From assembly GCF_002742635.1 (NCBI RefSeq), contig NZ_PEGF01000001.1:1612001-1676000 (forward strand): DNA of 64,000 nt, written 5' to 3'. Numbering within the stretch: the stretch's first letter is position 1; every line of letters begins with the position of its first letter. Made by a program: the position numbers and the translations under genes. The notes below the pieces were generated by a model. It saw only the letters and a list, made by a program, of their open reading frames with translations. It did no database searches and was not told the origin of the DNA. Of the stretch, positions 55,954 through 64,000 are shown one piece after another. The DNA is from Caulobacter sp. X. GTDB taxonomy: Bacteria; Pseudomonadota; Alphaproteobacteria; Caulobacterales; Caulobacteraceae.

Positions 55954-57161
55954 ATTTTAATTTCGACCGCTCGCGAGCCGCCTTCGGCCTCATTCTGACC
56001 ACCGTGGCGCTGGACGTGGCGGGCATCGGCTTGGTCATGCCGATCATTCCGCGCCTGCTGCGCGAGGTCGGCCACACCGGCGACCTGGGCTGGCGGTTCG
56101 GCGCCTTCCTCGGCCTCTACGCCCTGATGCAGTTCCTGTGCGCCCCGGTGCTGGGCGCGATCAGCGACAAGGTTGGCCGGCGCCCGGTGCTGCTGGTCTC
56201 GCTGGCGGGCGCGGCCATCGACTATGTGTTCATGGCTTTCGCGCCGTCCCTGGCCTGGCTGTTCGTCGGGCGGGCCATCGCGGGGATCACGGGGGCCAAT
56301 ATGGCCGTGGCCCAGGCCTACATCGCCGACATCACGCCCGAGGCCCAGCGAGCCCGACGCTTTGGCATGTTCAGCGCCATGTTCGGCGTCGGCTTCATCC
56401 TGGGCCCGATGCTGGGGGGCGTGCTGGGCGGGTTCTGGGTGCGCGCGCCGTTCATCGCGGCGGCCGTTCTGAACGGCGTCAACCTGCTGCTGGCCCTGTT
56501 CGCTCTGCCGGAGTCGCATCGCGAGCGGCGGACAGGACCGTTCGACCGCTCGGCCTTCAATCCGTTCGGCGCCTTGCGCTGGGCGACGGCCTTCCCCGCC
56601 CTGCTGCCGTTGCTGGCGGCCTACGCCATGCTGACCATCGTCGGCGAGGTCGGCGGCACGATCTGGGTGCTGTACGGCGAGGACAAATTCGCCTGGGATC
56701 CGTGGACCATCGGCTTCTCCCTCGCCGGCTTCGGCGTCTTCACGGCCCTGACCCAGGCCTTCCTCTCCGGGCCGTTGGCCGAACGTTTCGGAGAGCGGCG
56801 CACGCTGACGATCGGCATCCTCTGTGACGCCTTCGCCTATGTCGCCATTGCTCTGGCCGCCAAGGGCTGGATGGCCTTCCTGCTGCTGCCGATGTTCTGC
56901 CTGGGCGGCGTGGGCCAACCGTCCATCCAGTCGCTGCTGTCGGCGCAAGTGGGCGAAGACCAGCAAGGCCGGCTGCAGGGCGTGCTGGCCAGCCTAGCCA
57001 GCCTGGCCTCGATCATCGGCCCCGTGGTCATCGCCCAGGTCTATTTCGCCAGCCGCGGCTGGTTCCCCGGTCTCGTTTGGGTCGGGGGAGCGGCGGTCGG
57101 CCTGCTATGCCTGCCGATCTTGCTCAGCCGTTCGCAGCGGAAACTTGCACAACAAGACTGA
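55947..57161 (+). CDS. MFS drug exporter, TetA-like
   Basis: This 404-residue protein has 12 membrane segments and the TetA-type motifs: TTVALDVAGIGLVMPIIPRL in helix 1, GAISDKVGRRPVLL (motif A), AGITGANMAVAQAYIADITP (helix 4-5 region), RRFGMFSAMFGVGFILGPML (motif C) and a shorter second A-like region. It is likely a proton antiporter for tetracycline-like or other amphiphilic compounds. AAGGGA is 8 bases before the ATG. Its own operator is described at 55922. Confidence 0.85.
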   Translation: MINFNFDRSRAAFGLILTTVALDVAGIGLVMPIIPRLLREVGHTGDLGWRFGAFLGLYALMQFLCAPVLGAISDKVGRRPVLLVSLAGAAIDYVFMAFAPSLAWLFVGRAIAGITGANMAVAQAYIADITPEAQRARRFGMFSAMFGVGFILGPMLGGVLGGFWVRAPFIAAAVLNGVNLLLALFALPESHRERRTGPFDRSAFNPFGALRWATAFPALLPLLAAYAMLTIVGEVGGTIWVLYGEDKFAWDPWTIGFSLAGFGVFTALTQAFLSGPLAERFGERRTLTIGILCDAFAYVAIALAAKGWMAFLLLPMFCLGGVGQPSIQSLLSAQVGEDQQGRLQGVLASLASLASIIGPVVIAQVYFASRGWFPGLVWVGGAAVGLLCLPILLSRSQRKLAQQD

Positions 57162-57201
57162 CTAGCCGTAACCTCCTCTCAAAATCCGGGAGGAGCCGCC
57201 G

Positions 57202-58653
57202 ATGAAACTTGAACGCCTGCCGCCAGTGCGGACGTCGCTGTCGCCGACCAACCACCCGTACATGACCGGTCCCTGGACGCCGCAGCACGAGGAGGTCAAC
57301 GCCTGGGACCTGGAGGTGCTGGAGGGCGCGATCCCGGCCGACCTGGACGGCGTCTATCTGCGCAACACCGAGAACCCCGTCCACGACCCGCTGGGCCGCT
57401 ATCACCCGTTCGACGGCGACGGGATGATCCACCAGATCGAGTTCAAGGGCGGCCAGGCGACCTATCGCAACCGCTTCGTCCGCACCCGCTGCTTCGAGGC
57501 CGAGCAGGAGGTGAACGAGAGCCTGTGGGGCGGGCTGATGGACGGTCCCGGGACCTCCAAGCGTCCCGGCTTCGGCGCCCACGGATCGCTGAAGGACAGC
57601 GCCAGCACCGACATCGTCGTCCATAACGGCGAGGCGATCGCCACCTTCTACCAGTGCGGCGAGGCCTATCGCCTGGATCCTCTGACGCTGGAGACCCTGG
57701 GCGTGGCGTCCTGGGCCCCGCTGGACGGCGTCTCGGCCCATCCCAAGGTCGACGAGAACACCGGCGAGCTGTTGTTCTTCAACTACTCCAAGAGCTGGCC
57801 CTATATGCACTACGGCCTGGTCGGTCCGGACGGGAAGCGTAAGCTCTATCAGGGCGTGCCCCTGCCCGGCCCGCGCCTGCCGCATGATATGGCCTTCTCC
57901 GAGCATTGGGCGATCCTCAACGACCTGCCGGTGTTCTGGGACCAGGAGCTGATGGCGCGCGACATCCACGCCGTGCGCCTGCACAAGGGCCTGCCCAGCC
58001 GCTTCGCTCTCGTCCCCCGCCACGGCGGCGAGCCCCGCTGGTTCGAGGCCGAGCCGACCTATGTGCTGCACTGGCTGAATGCGTACGAGGACGGCGACGA
58101 GGTCGTGCTGGACGGCTACTTCCAGGAAAAGCCGATCCCGCGCCCGCTGGAAGGCGCGCCCGACGGCCACGGCCACCTGATGGCCTATCTGGACGAGCAC
58201 AGCTTCCTGCCCAAGCTGCACCGCTGGCGCTTCAACCTGAAGACCGGCGAGACTAGCGAGAAGCATCTGGACGACCGGATCCTCGAGTTCGGCATGTTCA
58301 ACCAGAAATACGCCGGCAAGCCCTATCGCTACGCCTATTCGACGACGACGCGGCCGGGCTGGTTCCTGTTCAACGGCTTCGTCAAGCACGACCTGGAGAC
58401 GGGCGAGAGCTGGTCGATCACCCTGCCGGAGGGCCGCTACGCCAGCGAGGCGCCGTTCGCGCCGAAGGTGGGCGCGGTCGACGAGGACGACGGCTATCTG
58501 GTCAGCTTCATCATCGACGAGACCCGCGGAACCTCGGAGTGCGTGATCGTCGACGCCAAGCGCTTCGAGATCGTCTGCCGCGTGGCGCTGCCCCACAAGC
58601 TCAGCAGCGGCACGCACAGCGTCTGGGCGGGGCGGGAGATGCTGCGGGGGTAG
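57202..58653 (+). CDS. carotenoid oxygenase family dioxygenase (lignostilbene type)
   Basis: This 483-residue protein has the iron-binding His residues in VSAHPKVD, LPHDMAFSEHW, YVLHWLNAYE and near the C-terminus GTHSVWAG. The N-terminal motif LDGVYLRNTENPV and HPFDGDGMIHQ are characteristic. It cleaves a C=C bond of a stilbene or carotenoid. In bacteria of soil and water the lignostilbene-type is common; this fits phenolic compound use. Single gene. Confidence 0.88.
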   Translation: MKLERLPPVRTSLSPTNHPYMTGPWTPQHEEVNAWDLEVLEGAIPADLDGVYLRNTENPVHDPLGRYHPFDGDGMIHQIEFKGGQATYRNRFVRTRCFEAEQEVNESLWGGLMDGPGTSKRPGFGAHGSLKDSASTDIVVHNGEAIATFYQCGEAYRLDPLTLETLGVASWAPLDGVSAHPKVDENTGELLFFNYSKSWPYMHYGLVGPDGKRKLYQGVPLPGPRLPHDMAFSEHWAILNDLPVFWDQELMARDIHAVRLHKGLPSRFALVPRHGGEPRWFEAEPTYVLHWLNAYEDGDEVVLDGYFQEKPIPRPLEGAPDGHGHLMAYLDEHSFLPKLHRWRFNLKTGETSEKHLDDRILEFGMFNQKYAGKPYRYAYSTTTRPGWFLFNGFVKHDLETGESWSITLPEGRYASEAPFAPKVGAVDEDDGYLVSFIIDETRGTSECVIVDAKRFEIVCRVALPHKLSSGTHSVWAGREMLRG

Positions 58654-58658
58654 CGGAA

Positions 58659-58793
58659 GCGCCCCCTCCGTCTCGTCGCTTCGCGCCGATCCACCTCCCC
58701 CGTTTGCACGGGGGAGGATGACGTTTCCTCCTCACCCGCGAAGCGGGGGAGGTGGCGCGATGCGGATACGCATCGTGACGGAGGGGGCGCTAC
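58659..58793. repeat. GC-rich repeat, near copy of the 4182 element
   Basis: Shared blocks with 4182-4322: GCCCCCTCCGTCTCGTCGCT, GATCCACCTCCCCCG and GGTGGCGCGATGCGGATACG, with GTGACGGAGGGGGCGCT at the end. It lies between the oxygenase and the Cys-rich protein gene. Confidence 0.85.
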
Positions 58794-58842
58794 TCTACGC
58801 TTAACCGCCCTTTCACGGCCGTCCGGTAATCCTGACGGCCTG

Positions 58843-59154
58843 ATGCGCCGCCCTCTCCTCGCCCTCTTGATCCTGACGCTCGCCGGTCCCGCCGCCGCGC
58901 TGCAGGCCCAGAAGCCGAAGACTTCGACCTCGGTGCTGCCGGCGCACGAGTTGCCCGCGACCATCCTGCCGGCGCCGTGGGCCCTGACGCCCCGCCAGCC
59001 GGCGGGCGACCTCGATCGCTGCAACGCGATGTGCTCGCGCACCCGGTACTTCTGCGAGGCGCGCAACACCGAGTATTCCGGCTGCGGCGGAGACTGGGTG
59101 CTGTGCAACCGGTCCTGCGCCTCGGCCTACGCCACCACGCCGTTCGGGCGCTAA
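58843..59154 (+). CDS. small secreted Cys-rich protein (103 aa)
   Basis: The protein has a signal peptide (RRPLLALLILTLAGPAAALQ, cleavage after ALQA) and a short mature part with six Cys (DRCNAMCSRTRYFCEAR, SGCGGDWVLCNRSCASAY). The pattern suggests three disulfide bonds in the periplasm. I know of no family for it. The gene is monocistronic, with the repeat ahead of it. Confidence 0.72.
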   Translation: MRRPLLALLILTLAGPAAALQAQKPKTSTSVLPAHELPATILPAPWALTPRQPAGDLDRCNAMCSRTRYFCEARNTEYSGCGGDWVLCNRSCASAYATTPFGR

Positions 59155-59304
59155 GCGCGTCAGCCCAAGTGTGGGCGGCTAGGCCGCCCGGACGCGCGCC
59201 CCGGACGCGCGCCAAGGAAGACGCGCCGCCTTCCGCAACGTCCGCTTGCCGGCTGGCATAACGCCGGTACACTCACCTGAACAACGATAAGTCAGGAGGG
59301 TGGG

Positions 59305-60702
59305 ATGGCGACCAGGAACCCCCAAGCGCGGCTGCCGAAAGCCTGCGTGATCGGCGCCGGCTGCAGCGGCTTCACGACGATCAAGCGGCTGAAGGACTAC
59401 GGGATCCCGTACGACTGCTTCGAGATGTCGGACGATATCGGGGGCACCTGGTACTACAAGAACCCCAACGGCATGTCGGCCTGCTACGACAGCCTGCATA
59501 TCGACACGTCGAAGTGGCGGCTGGCGTTCGAGGATTTTCCCGTGCCGAGGGACTGGCCGGACTTTCCGCACCACGCGCAGCTCTTCCAGTACTTCAAGGA
59601 TTATGTCGACCACTTCGGCCTGCGTCCGACCATCACCTTCAACACGCGGGTGGAGAAGGCCAAGCGCACGGCCGACGGCCTGTGGGCGGTGACGCTGTCG
59701 ACCGGCGAGACACGGCTCTACGACGTGCTGTTCGTCTGCAACGGCCACCACTGGGATCCGCGCGTGCCGGAGTATCCGGGCGAGTTCGACGGCCCCGCCT
59801 TCCACGCTCACGCCTATTGCGACCCGTTCGATCCGGTCGACATGCGCGGCAAGAACGTCGTGGTGGTCGGCATGGGCAATTCGGCGATGGACATCGCCAG
59901 CGAGCTCTCGCAGCGCCCGATCGCCAAGAACCTGTGGGTCTCGGCCCGGCGCGGGGTGTGGGTGTTCCCCAAGTACCTGAACGGCAAGCCGGCGGACAAA
60001 TCCGCCATGCCGGCCTGGATGCCGCGCAAGCTGGGCCTGGCCCTGTCCCGCTCGGTGCTGAAGAAGACCATCGGCAAGATGGAGGACTACGGCCTGCCCA
60101 AGCCCGACCACGAGCCGTTGGAGGCCCACCCCTCCGTCTCGGGCGAGTTCCTGACCCGCGCGGGCTGCGGCGACATCAAGTTCAAGCCGGCGATCAAGGC
60201 GCTGGAGGGCAAGCGCGTGCGCTTCGCCGACGACAGCGTCGAGGACGTCGACGCCATCGTCTTCGCCACCGGCTACAAGATCAGCTTCCCGTTCTTCGAC
60301 GATCCGGAACTCCTGCCGGACGCCGACCACCGTTTCCCGCTGTTCAAGCGAATGATGAAGCCGGGCATTCCGAACCTCTTCTTCATGGGCCTGGCCCAGC
60401 CGCTGCCGACCCTGGTGAACTTCGCCGAGCAGCAGGCCAAGCTAGCCGCCGCCTATCTGGCCGGCCAGTACGCCCCGCCGCCTCGGGCGGAGATGGAGAA
60501 GATCATCGCCAAGGACGAGGAACGCCACACCGGCCACTTCTACGAGTCCGCCCGCCACACCATCCAGGTCGACTTCAACGTCTACTGCGCCGACCTGAAG
60601 AAGGAGATCGCCAAGGGCGAGGCCCGGGCCCGAAGCGCGGGCGGCAAGCTGCCGGTGGTGGCGCGGGCGGGGGTGAAATCGGACACGCTGCTGGCGAGCT
60701 AA
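59305..60702 (+). CDS. flavin-containing monooxygenase
   Basis: This 465-residue protein has the FAD motif GAGCSGF (residues 18-24), IGGTWYYKNPNG, the FMO-identifying stretch FDGPAFHAHAY and NADPH motif GMGNSAMDIA. Another conserved element is IVFATGYKISFPFFD. It adds oxygen to N, S or C atoms of small molecules, possibly as Baeyer-Villiger-like oxidation. Substrate unknown. ATG follows GGAGGGTGGG. Confidence 0.9.
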   Translation: MATRNPQARLPKACVIGAGCSGFTTIKRLKDYGIPYDCFEMSDDIGGTWYYKNPNGMSACYDSLHIDTSKWRLAFEDFPVPRDWPDFPHHAQLFQYFKDYVDHFGLRPTITFNTRVEKAKRTADGLWAVTLSTGETRLYDVLFVCNGHHWDPRVPEYPGEFDGPAFHAHAYCDPFDPVDMRGKNVVVVGMGNSAMDIASELSQRPIAKNLWVSARRGVWVFPKYLNGKPADKSAMPAWMPRKLGLALSRSVLKKTIGKMEDYGLPKPDHEPLEAHPSVSGEFLTRAGCGDIKFKPAIKALEGKRVRFADDSVEDVDAIVFATGYKISFPFFDDPELLPDADHRFPLFKRMMKPGIPNLFFMGLAQPLPTLVNFAEQQAKLAAAYLAGQYAPPPRAEMEKIIAKDEERHTGHFYESARHTIQVDFNVYCADLKKEIAKGEARARSAGGKLPVVARAGVKSDTLLAS

Positions 60703-60710
60703 AGCCCTTC

Positions 60711-60832
60711 CCCTTGGATGGGGAAGGGTTGGGATGGGGTGACACGGGTTCCGAAAAGGACGCGTCCTTGCCACTATCCACCGCCGCACACCCCATCCCC
60801 GCCCTTCCCCATCAAGGGGAAGGGAGAAGAAA
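60711..60832. repeat. GC-rich inverted repeat
   Basis: CCCTTCCCCTTGGATGGGGAAG and GGGATGGGG at the left face CCCCATCCCCGCCCTTCCCC and CATCAAGGGGAAGGG at the right. Related to the 10027-10145 element. It lies between the monooxygenase and DUF2164 genes. Confidence 0.8.
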
Positions 60833-60838
60833 GCCCCC

Positions 60839-61090
60839 ATGCCCAAGATCACCTTCGACAAGGACACCCGCGCCAAGCTGGTCGCCGGCCTCTCGCACTA
60901 TCTGCGGGACGAGCTGGACCTGGAGGTGAAGGGCTTCGACGCCGAATTCCTGCTGGACTTCGTGACCGAGCGCCTGGGTCCCTATTGGTACAACCAGGGC
61001 CTCCACGACGCCCAGGCCCTGTACCGCGAGAAGCTGGAGGCGATCAGCGAGGCCGTTTACGACATCGAACAGCCGGTCAAACCCTTATGA
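60839..61090 (+). CDS. DUF2164 family protein
   Basis: This 83-residue protein (KITFDKDTRAKLVAGLSHYL; GPYWYNQGLHDAQALYREKL) fits DUF2164, a short soluble family of unknown function. It starts right after the repeat with AGGGAGAAG as a ribosome site. The role is unknown. Confidence 0.85.
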   Translation: MPKITFDKDTRAKLVAGLSHYLRDELDLEVKGFDAEFLLDFVTERLGPYWYNQGLHDAQALYREKLEAISEAVYDIEQPVKPL

Positions 61091-61173
61091 GCGCGGGGGC
61101 TTGCCGGGCGGAGCGGAATGAGGTCACGTTCCTGACGGCGCGTCATGATCGCGCCATCTCCGAGTCGGGCCCC

Positions 61174-61809
61174 ATGTCGAACATCGCCTACTTCCCCAAG
61201 CCCCACATCGACCAGCGGCCGGGCAAGCGCGAGCGGACAAAGACCGCCAACCGCCAGGCCATCCTGGACGCGGCGCGCGAGGTGTTCGGCGAGCTGGGCT
61301 ACGACGCGGCCACGGTGCGCGACATCATCCGCCGGACGGGTTTGGCCTCGGGCACCTTCTACAACTACTACAAGTCCAAGGAGGAGGTGTTCGACGCCCT
61401 GGCCGACGACGGCGCGCGTCGCTTCCGTCCGCTGCTGCGCGCCGAGTCCGAGAAGGCCGACGACTTTCCGTCGTTCCTGCGCGGGGCGATGCTGGCCTAT
61501 TTCGACTTCCTGGCGAAGGAGCAGGAGAGCTGGCGCGTGGACCGGCCGGCCGGCGAGGCTATCCCGCACGCCCGCTCGACGCCCGAGTTGGCCGCCGTGT
61601 TCGACGAGGTCCGCGAAGCCTTCGCCCGGGTGCTGGCGCACGACAACGCCCCGCCAGTGGACCTGGACTACCTGACCTCGGCCTGCATCGCGATCGCCCG
61701 CGAGCTGGGCGACAAGATGCTGGAGCGGCGGCCGGTCGACACCGGGGCGGCCGCGGACTTCGCCGTCAAGCTGATCCTGGGCGGCGTTCCCGCCCTGCCG
61801 AAACTCTAA
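61174..61809 (+). CDS. TetR-family regulator
   Basis: This 211-residue protein has the HTH (RQAILDAAREVFGELGYDAA, VRDIIRRTGLASGTFYNYYK) with N-terminal extension SNIAYFPKPHIDQRPGK and a C-terminal domain of the type found with acyl-CoA or hydrolase genes. It precedes the alpha/beta hydrolase and quinone oxidoreductase genes on the same strand, which it probably regulates. ATG 61174 is used; a longer in-frame start lies upstream. Confidence 0.85.
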   Translation: MSNIAYFPKPHIDQRPGKRERTKTANRQAILDAAREVFGELGYDAATVRDIIRRTGLASGTFYNYYKSKEEVFDALADDGARRFRPLLRAESEKADDFPSFLRGAMLAYFDFLAKEQESWRVDRPAGEAIPHARSTPELAAVFDEVREAFARVLAHDNAPPVDLDYLTSACIAIARELGDKMLERRPVDTGAAADFAVKLILGGVPALPKL

Positions 61810-61836
61810 GAAAAACAACACAAAGGGAGGGGAAAC

Positions 61837-62883
61837 ATGGCCTCGGACGCCGCCCAGAAAGCCATACTGAAGCTGATCCTGTCGCTGCCCAGCCCGATCC
61901 TTCGGGCCATGTCGGGCGGCGGCGTGGTCTACAAGGGCGGACGCACCCTGGACCCGCGCTTTCAGTTCTTCGCCCAAGCGGCCAAGAAGCTGCCGCCGAT
62001 GTCCACCCTCTCGCCGGCCGAGGCCGTGGCCGGCAGCGCCAAGGGCCTGGCCGCCGTCCAGGGACCGCTGGAGCCCGGCGTGCGCACCGAGAGCCTGTCG
62101 GTCGAGGGGCCCAATGGTCCGATCCCCTGCCGCGCCTATCGCCCCGAGAACCAGGACCTCCACGCCCCGCTGATCGTCTACGCCCACATGGGCGGCGGGG
62201 TGATCGGCGACCTTGAGACCTGCCACGCGTTCTGCTCGATCCTGGCCCGGATCGTCCGCACGGCGGTGATCTCGGTCGATTATCGCCTGGCGCCCGACCA
62301 CAAGTTCCCGGCCGGGCTGGAAGACGTGCTGGCCGCCTATCGCTGGGCCCGCGACAACACCGCCCGCTTCGGCGCCTCGGCCGCGCCGCCCGCCATTGGC
62401 GGCGACAGCATGGGCGGCAACTTCTCGGCCATCGTCGCCCAGGAGATGAAGCGCAAGGGCGAGCCGCAGCCCTCGGCCCAGATCCTGATCTATCCGGCCG
62501 TCGACGTGGCCAGCGAGACGCCGTCGATGACCACCTTCGGCGACGCCTATCCGCTGACCCGCGAGACCATGGAGTGGTTCATGGGCCACTATATGGGCCC
62601 CGACGCCGACCCGGCCGACCCGCGCCTGTCGCCCGACCGCACCGAAGACCTCTCGGGCCTGGCCCCCGCCGTCATCGCCACCGCCGGCTTCGACCCGCTG
62701 ACCGACCAGGGCGAAGCCTACGCCAAGCGTCTGCAGGCCGCGGGCGTGCCGGTGCGCTATCGCCGCTACGACAGCCTGGCCCACGCCTTCACGGCCTTCA
62801 CCGGCGCGATCCCCGCGGCGGACGCGGCCTGCCGTGAGATCGCCAGCCTGGTGCGCGAGACGTTCGAGGCGCGGGGCGACTGA
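61837..62883 (+). CDS. HSL-type alpha/beta hydrolase
   Basis: This 348-residue protein has nucleophile Ser191 in IGGDSMGGN, Asp in AGFDPLTDQGEAYAKRL and His in LAHAFTAF. The oxyanion loop reads YAHMGGGVIGDLE (His117, Met118): the usual HGGGF is altered, with Met replacing the first Gly and Gly replacing the Phe. It is a lipase/esterase, substrate unknown. Its stop overlaps the next start (TGATG). AAAGGGAGG precedes the ATG. Confidence 0.9.
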   Translation: MASDAAQKAILKLILSLPSPILRAMSGGGVVYKGGRTLDPRFQFFAQAAKKLPPMSTLSPAEAVAGSAKGLAAVQGPLEPGVRTESLSVEGPNGPIPCRAYRPENQDLHAPLIVYAHMGGGVIGDLETCHAFCSILARIVRTAVISVDYRLAPDHKFPAGLEDVLAAYRWARDNTARFGASAAPPAIGGDSMGGNFSAIVAQEMKRKGEPQPSAQILIYPAVDVASETPSMTTFGDAYPLTRETMEWFMGHYMGPDADPADPRLSPDRTEDLSGLAPAVIATAGFDPLTDQGEAYAKRLQAAGVPVRYRRYDSLAHAFTAFTGAIPAADAACREIASLVRETFEARGD

Positions 62884-63860
62884 TGCGCGCCCTCGTCGTC
62901 GAGGCCCTGGCGCCCGACTTCGGCGGCTGCGCGGTCCGTGAGGTCCCGACGCCCTCTCCCGGTCCCGGCGAGGTGCTGGTGCGCGTCCGCGCGGCCAGCG
63001 TGAACTTCCCCGACCTTCTGATGACGCGCGGCGAGTACCAGCTGAAGCCGCCCCTGCCTTTCACGCCGGGCCTGGACCTGGCCGGCGAGGTCGCGGCGCT
63101 GGGCGAGGGCGTCACCAGCCTGGCCGTCGGAGACGCCGTCGTGGGCGGCGCGCGGCTGGGCGGCTTCGCGCAATACGCCGTGCTGCCAGCCGAGGCGCTG
63201 AAGCCCAAGCCCGCCCGCCTGTCGTTCGCCGAGGCCGCCGCCTATGGCGCGGCCTACCTCACCGCCTATGTCGCCCTGGTGCGCCGCGCGCGGCTGGAGC
63301 CGGGTGAATGGGTGCTGGTCCATGGCGCCGCCGGCGGGGTGGGCCTTGCGGCCGTCGATCTCGCCAAGGCCCTGGGGGCGCGCGTCATCGCCACCTCGGC
63401 CTCCGACGACAAGCTGGCGAAGGTGCAGGCGCTGTACGCTCCCGACGCGGTGGTCAATGTGACGGGCGGCTTCCGCGACCGGGTGAAAGAGATCACCGGC
63501 GGCCACGGGGCGGACGTGATCTACGACCCCGTCGGCGGCGACGTGTTCGACGAGAGCGTCCGCTGCGTCGCCTTCGACGGCCGCCTGCTGGTGATCGGCT
63601 TCACCTCGGGGCGGATTCCGACGGTCTCGGTCAATATGCCGCTGATCAAGGGCTTCTCGGTGATGGGCGTGCGGGCCGGCGAATATGGCCGCCAGTTCCC
63701 GGACAAGGGCCGCGAGAACGCCGAGGCCGTATGGGCCATGGCCAACGAGGGCCGCATCCGGCCGCACGTCCACGCCGAACTCCCCCTTGACCGCTGGCGC
63801 GAGGCGTTCGACCTGCTGGCCCAGCGCAAGGTGGTGGGCAAGGCGGTGATCGTTCCGTAA
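62883..63860 (+). CDS. NAD(P)H:quinone oxidoreductase (zeta-crystallin-like MDR)
   Basis: This 325-residue protein of the medium-chain dehydrogenase family has GDLxxR-like TRGEYQLKPPLPFTPGLDLA, the quinone reductase signature GEWVLVHGAAGGVGLAAVDL and VTGGFRDRVKEITGGHGADV. No catalytic zinc Cys is seen. It reduces quinones or enones with NADPH and may complement the esterase. It is coupled to the HSL gene by overlap. Confidence 0.9.
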   Translation: MRALVVEALAPDFGGCAVREVPTPSPGPGEVLVRVRAASVNFPDLLMTRGEYQLKPPLPFTPGLDLAGEVAALGEGVTSLAVGDAVVGGARLGGFAQYAVLPAEALKPKPARLSFAEAAAYGAAYLTAYVALVRRARLEPGEWVLVHGAAGGVGLAAVDLAKALGARVIATSASDDKLAKVQALYAPDAVVNVTGGFRDRVKEITGGHGADVIYDPVGGDVFDESVRCVAFDGRLLVIGFTSGRIPTVSVNMPLIKGFSVMGVRAGEYGRQFPDKGRENAEAVWAMANEGRIRPHVHAELPLDRWREAFDLLAQRKVVGKAVIVP

Positions 63861-63879
63861 GCCCCTGAACCGACTCAGG

Positions 63880-63908
63880 TTGACATCCCGCGCCCGTTCT
63901 TTTATCCA
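63880..63908 (+). promoter_or_regulatory. promoter of rpmH
   Basis: TTGACA (63880-63885) and TATCCA (63903-63908), spaced 17 bases, lie 62 bases before the rpmH start. It is the clearest sigma-70-type promoter in the window, as expected for a ribosomal protein gene. Confidence 0.75.
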
Positions 63909-63970
63909 CCGCCCCTCACTCGCGAGGCCCCAAGCTTCGCGTCCAACGTTTTGCATTTCGGAGCCACGTC

Positions 63971-64000
63971 GTGAAGCGCACCTTCCAGCCGTCGAAGCTC
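63971..64000 (+). CDS. rpmH: 50S ribosomal protein L34, start (partial)
   Basis: The last 30 bases translate to MKRTFQPSKL, the invariant start of ribosomal protein L34, from a GTG codon at 63971. The rest lies outside the window. L34 is a short basic protein of the large subunit; the rpmH gene is normally followed by rnpA. Only ten residues are visible, but the match is exact. Confidence 0.93.
   Translation, partial: MKRTFQPSKL

Overview
The window is high-GC chromosomal DNA from a Caulobacter-type alphaproteobacterium. The main evidence is a complete xylXABCD operon behind a promoter carrying the 14-base Caulobacter-type xylose operator. Further along the same strand come a xylose/H+ symporter, a TipR-AcrAB-NodT-type efflux locus, an Lrp/PutA pair and a short Caulobacter flagellin. 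This neighbourhood matches what I know of the C. crescentus xylose region. It differs in having a lone flagellin gene where I recall a tandem cluster, and in having a DUF559/repeat insertion just upstream of xylX. No rRNA, tRNA, CRISPR array, prophage or insertion-sequence transposase was seen.

Layout. 1-4176: end of a PepSY-type membrane protein, DUF2271 and DUF4198 secreted proteins, an ApbE flavin transferase and a membrane-anchored flavodoxin/FNR reductase; together they look like an envelope flavin electron-transfer operon. 4321-6000: mobA (minus) and a LacI-family regulator. 6001-6538: DUF559 nuclease-like gene bracketed by inverted copies of a repeat. 6572-15448: xylose operator, xylX, xylA, xylB, xylC, xylD, a TPR-GNAT gene and xylE. 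15710-20963: GH43 glycosidase, metallo-beta-lactamase nuclease, LOG protein and acyltransferase. 21064-27596: TetR repressor, 22-bp palindromic operator and acrA-acrB-nodT. 27866-32000: small membrane protein, Lrp regulator and putA. 32074-37744: alpha/beta hydrolase, GH5 mannanase-like enzyme, AraC regulator, VOC protein and carboxylesterase. 37821-44671: flagellin, GH31 alpha-xylosidase with PA14 insert, dgoK, dgoA and a GntR regulator. 44760-46654: an HTH-plus-membrane-tail gene with another gene nested inside it, and two small genes. 46720-52960: thiolase, GST and a second RND pump. 53196-58653: GDSL esterase, sorbosone-dehydrogenase-like lipoprotein, TetR/TetA-like pair and carotenoid oxygenase. 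58843-63860: Cys-rich secreted protein, flavin monooxygenase, DUF2164, TetR, HSL-type hydrolase and quinone oxidoreductase. 63971-end: start of rpmH.

How the genes work together. Plant cell-wall sugar use is the main theme: GH43, GH31, GH5 and esterase genes release sugars, XylE imports xylose, XylB/C/D/X/A oxidise it to 2-oxoglutarate, and DgoK/DgoA process 2-keto-3-deoxygalactonate. LacI-type 14-mers occur before xylX, GH31, xylE and the carboxylesterase, suggesting a sugar regulon. A second theme is efflux with local TetR control (AcrAB-NodT, TetA-like and a second RND pump). Many gene gaps hold GC-rich palindromic repeats, and several convergent gene pairs end on the same CTAG.
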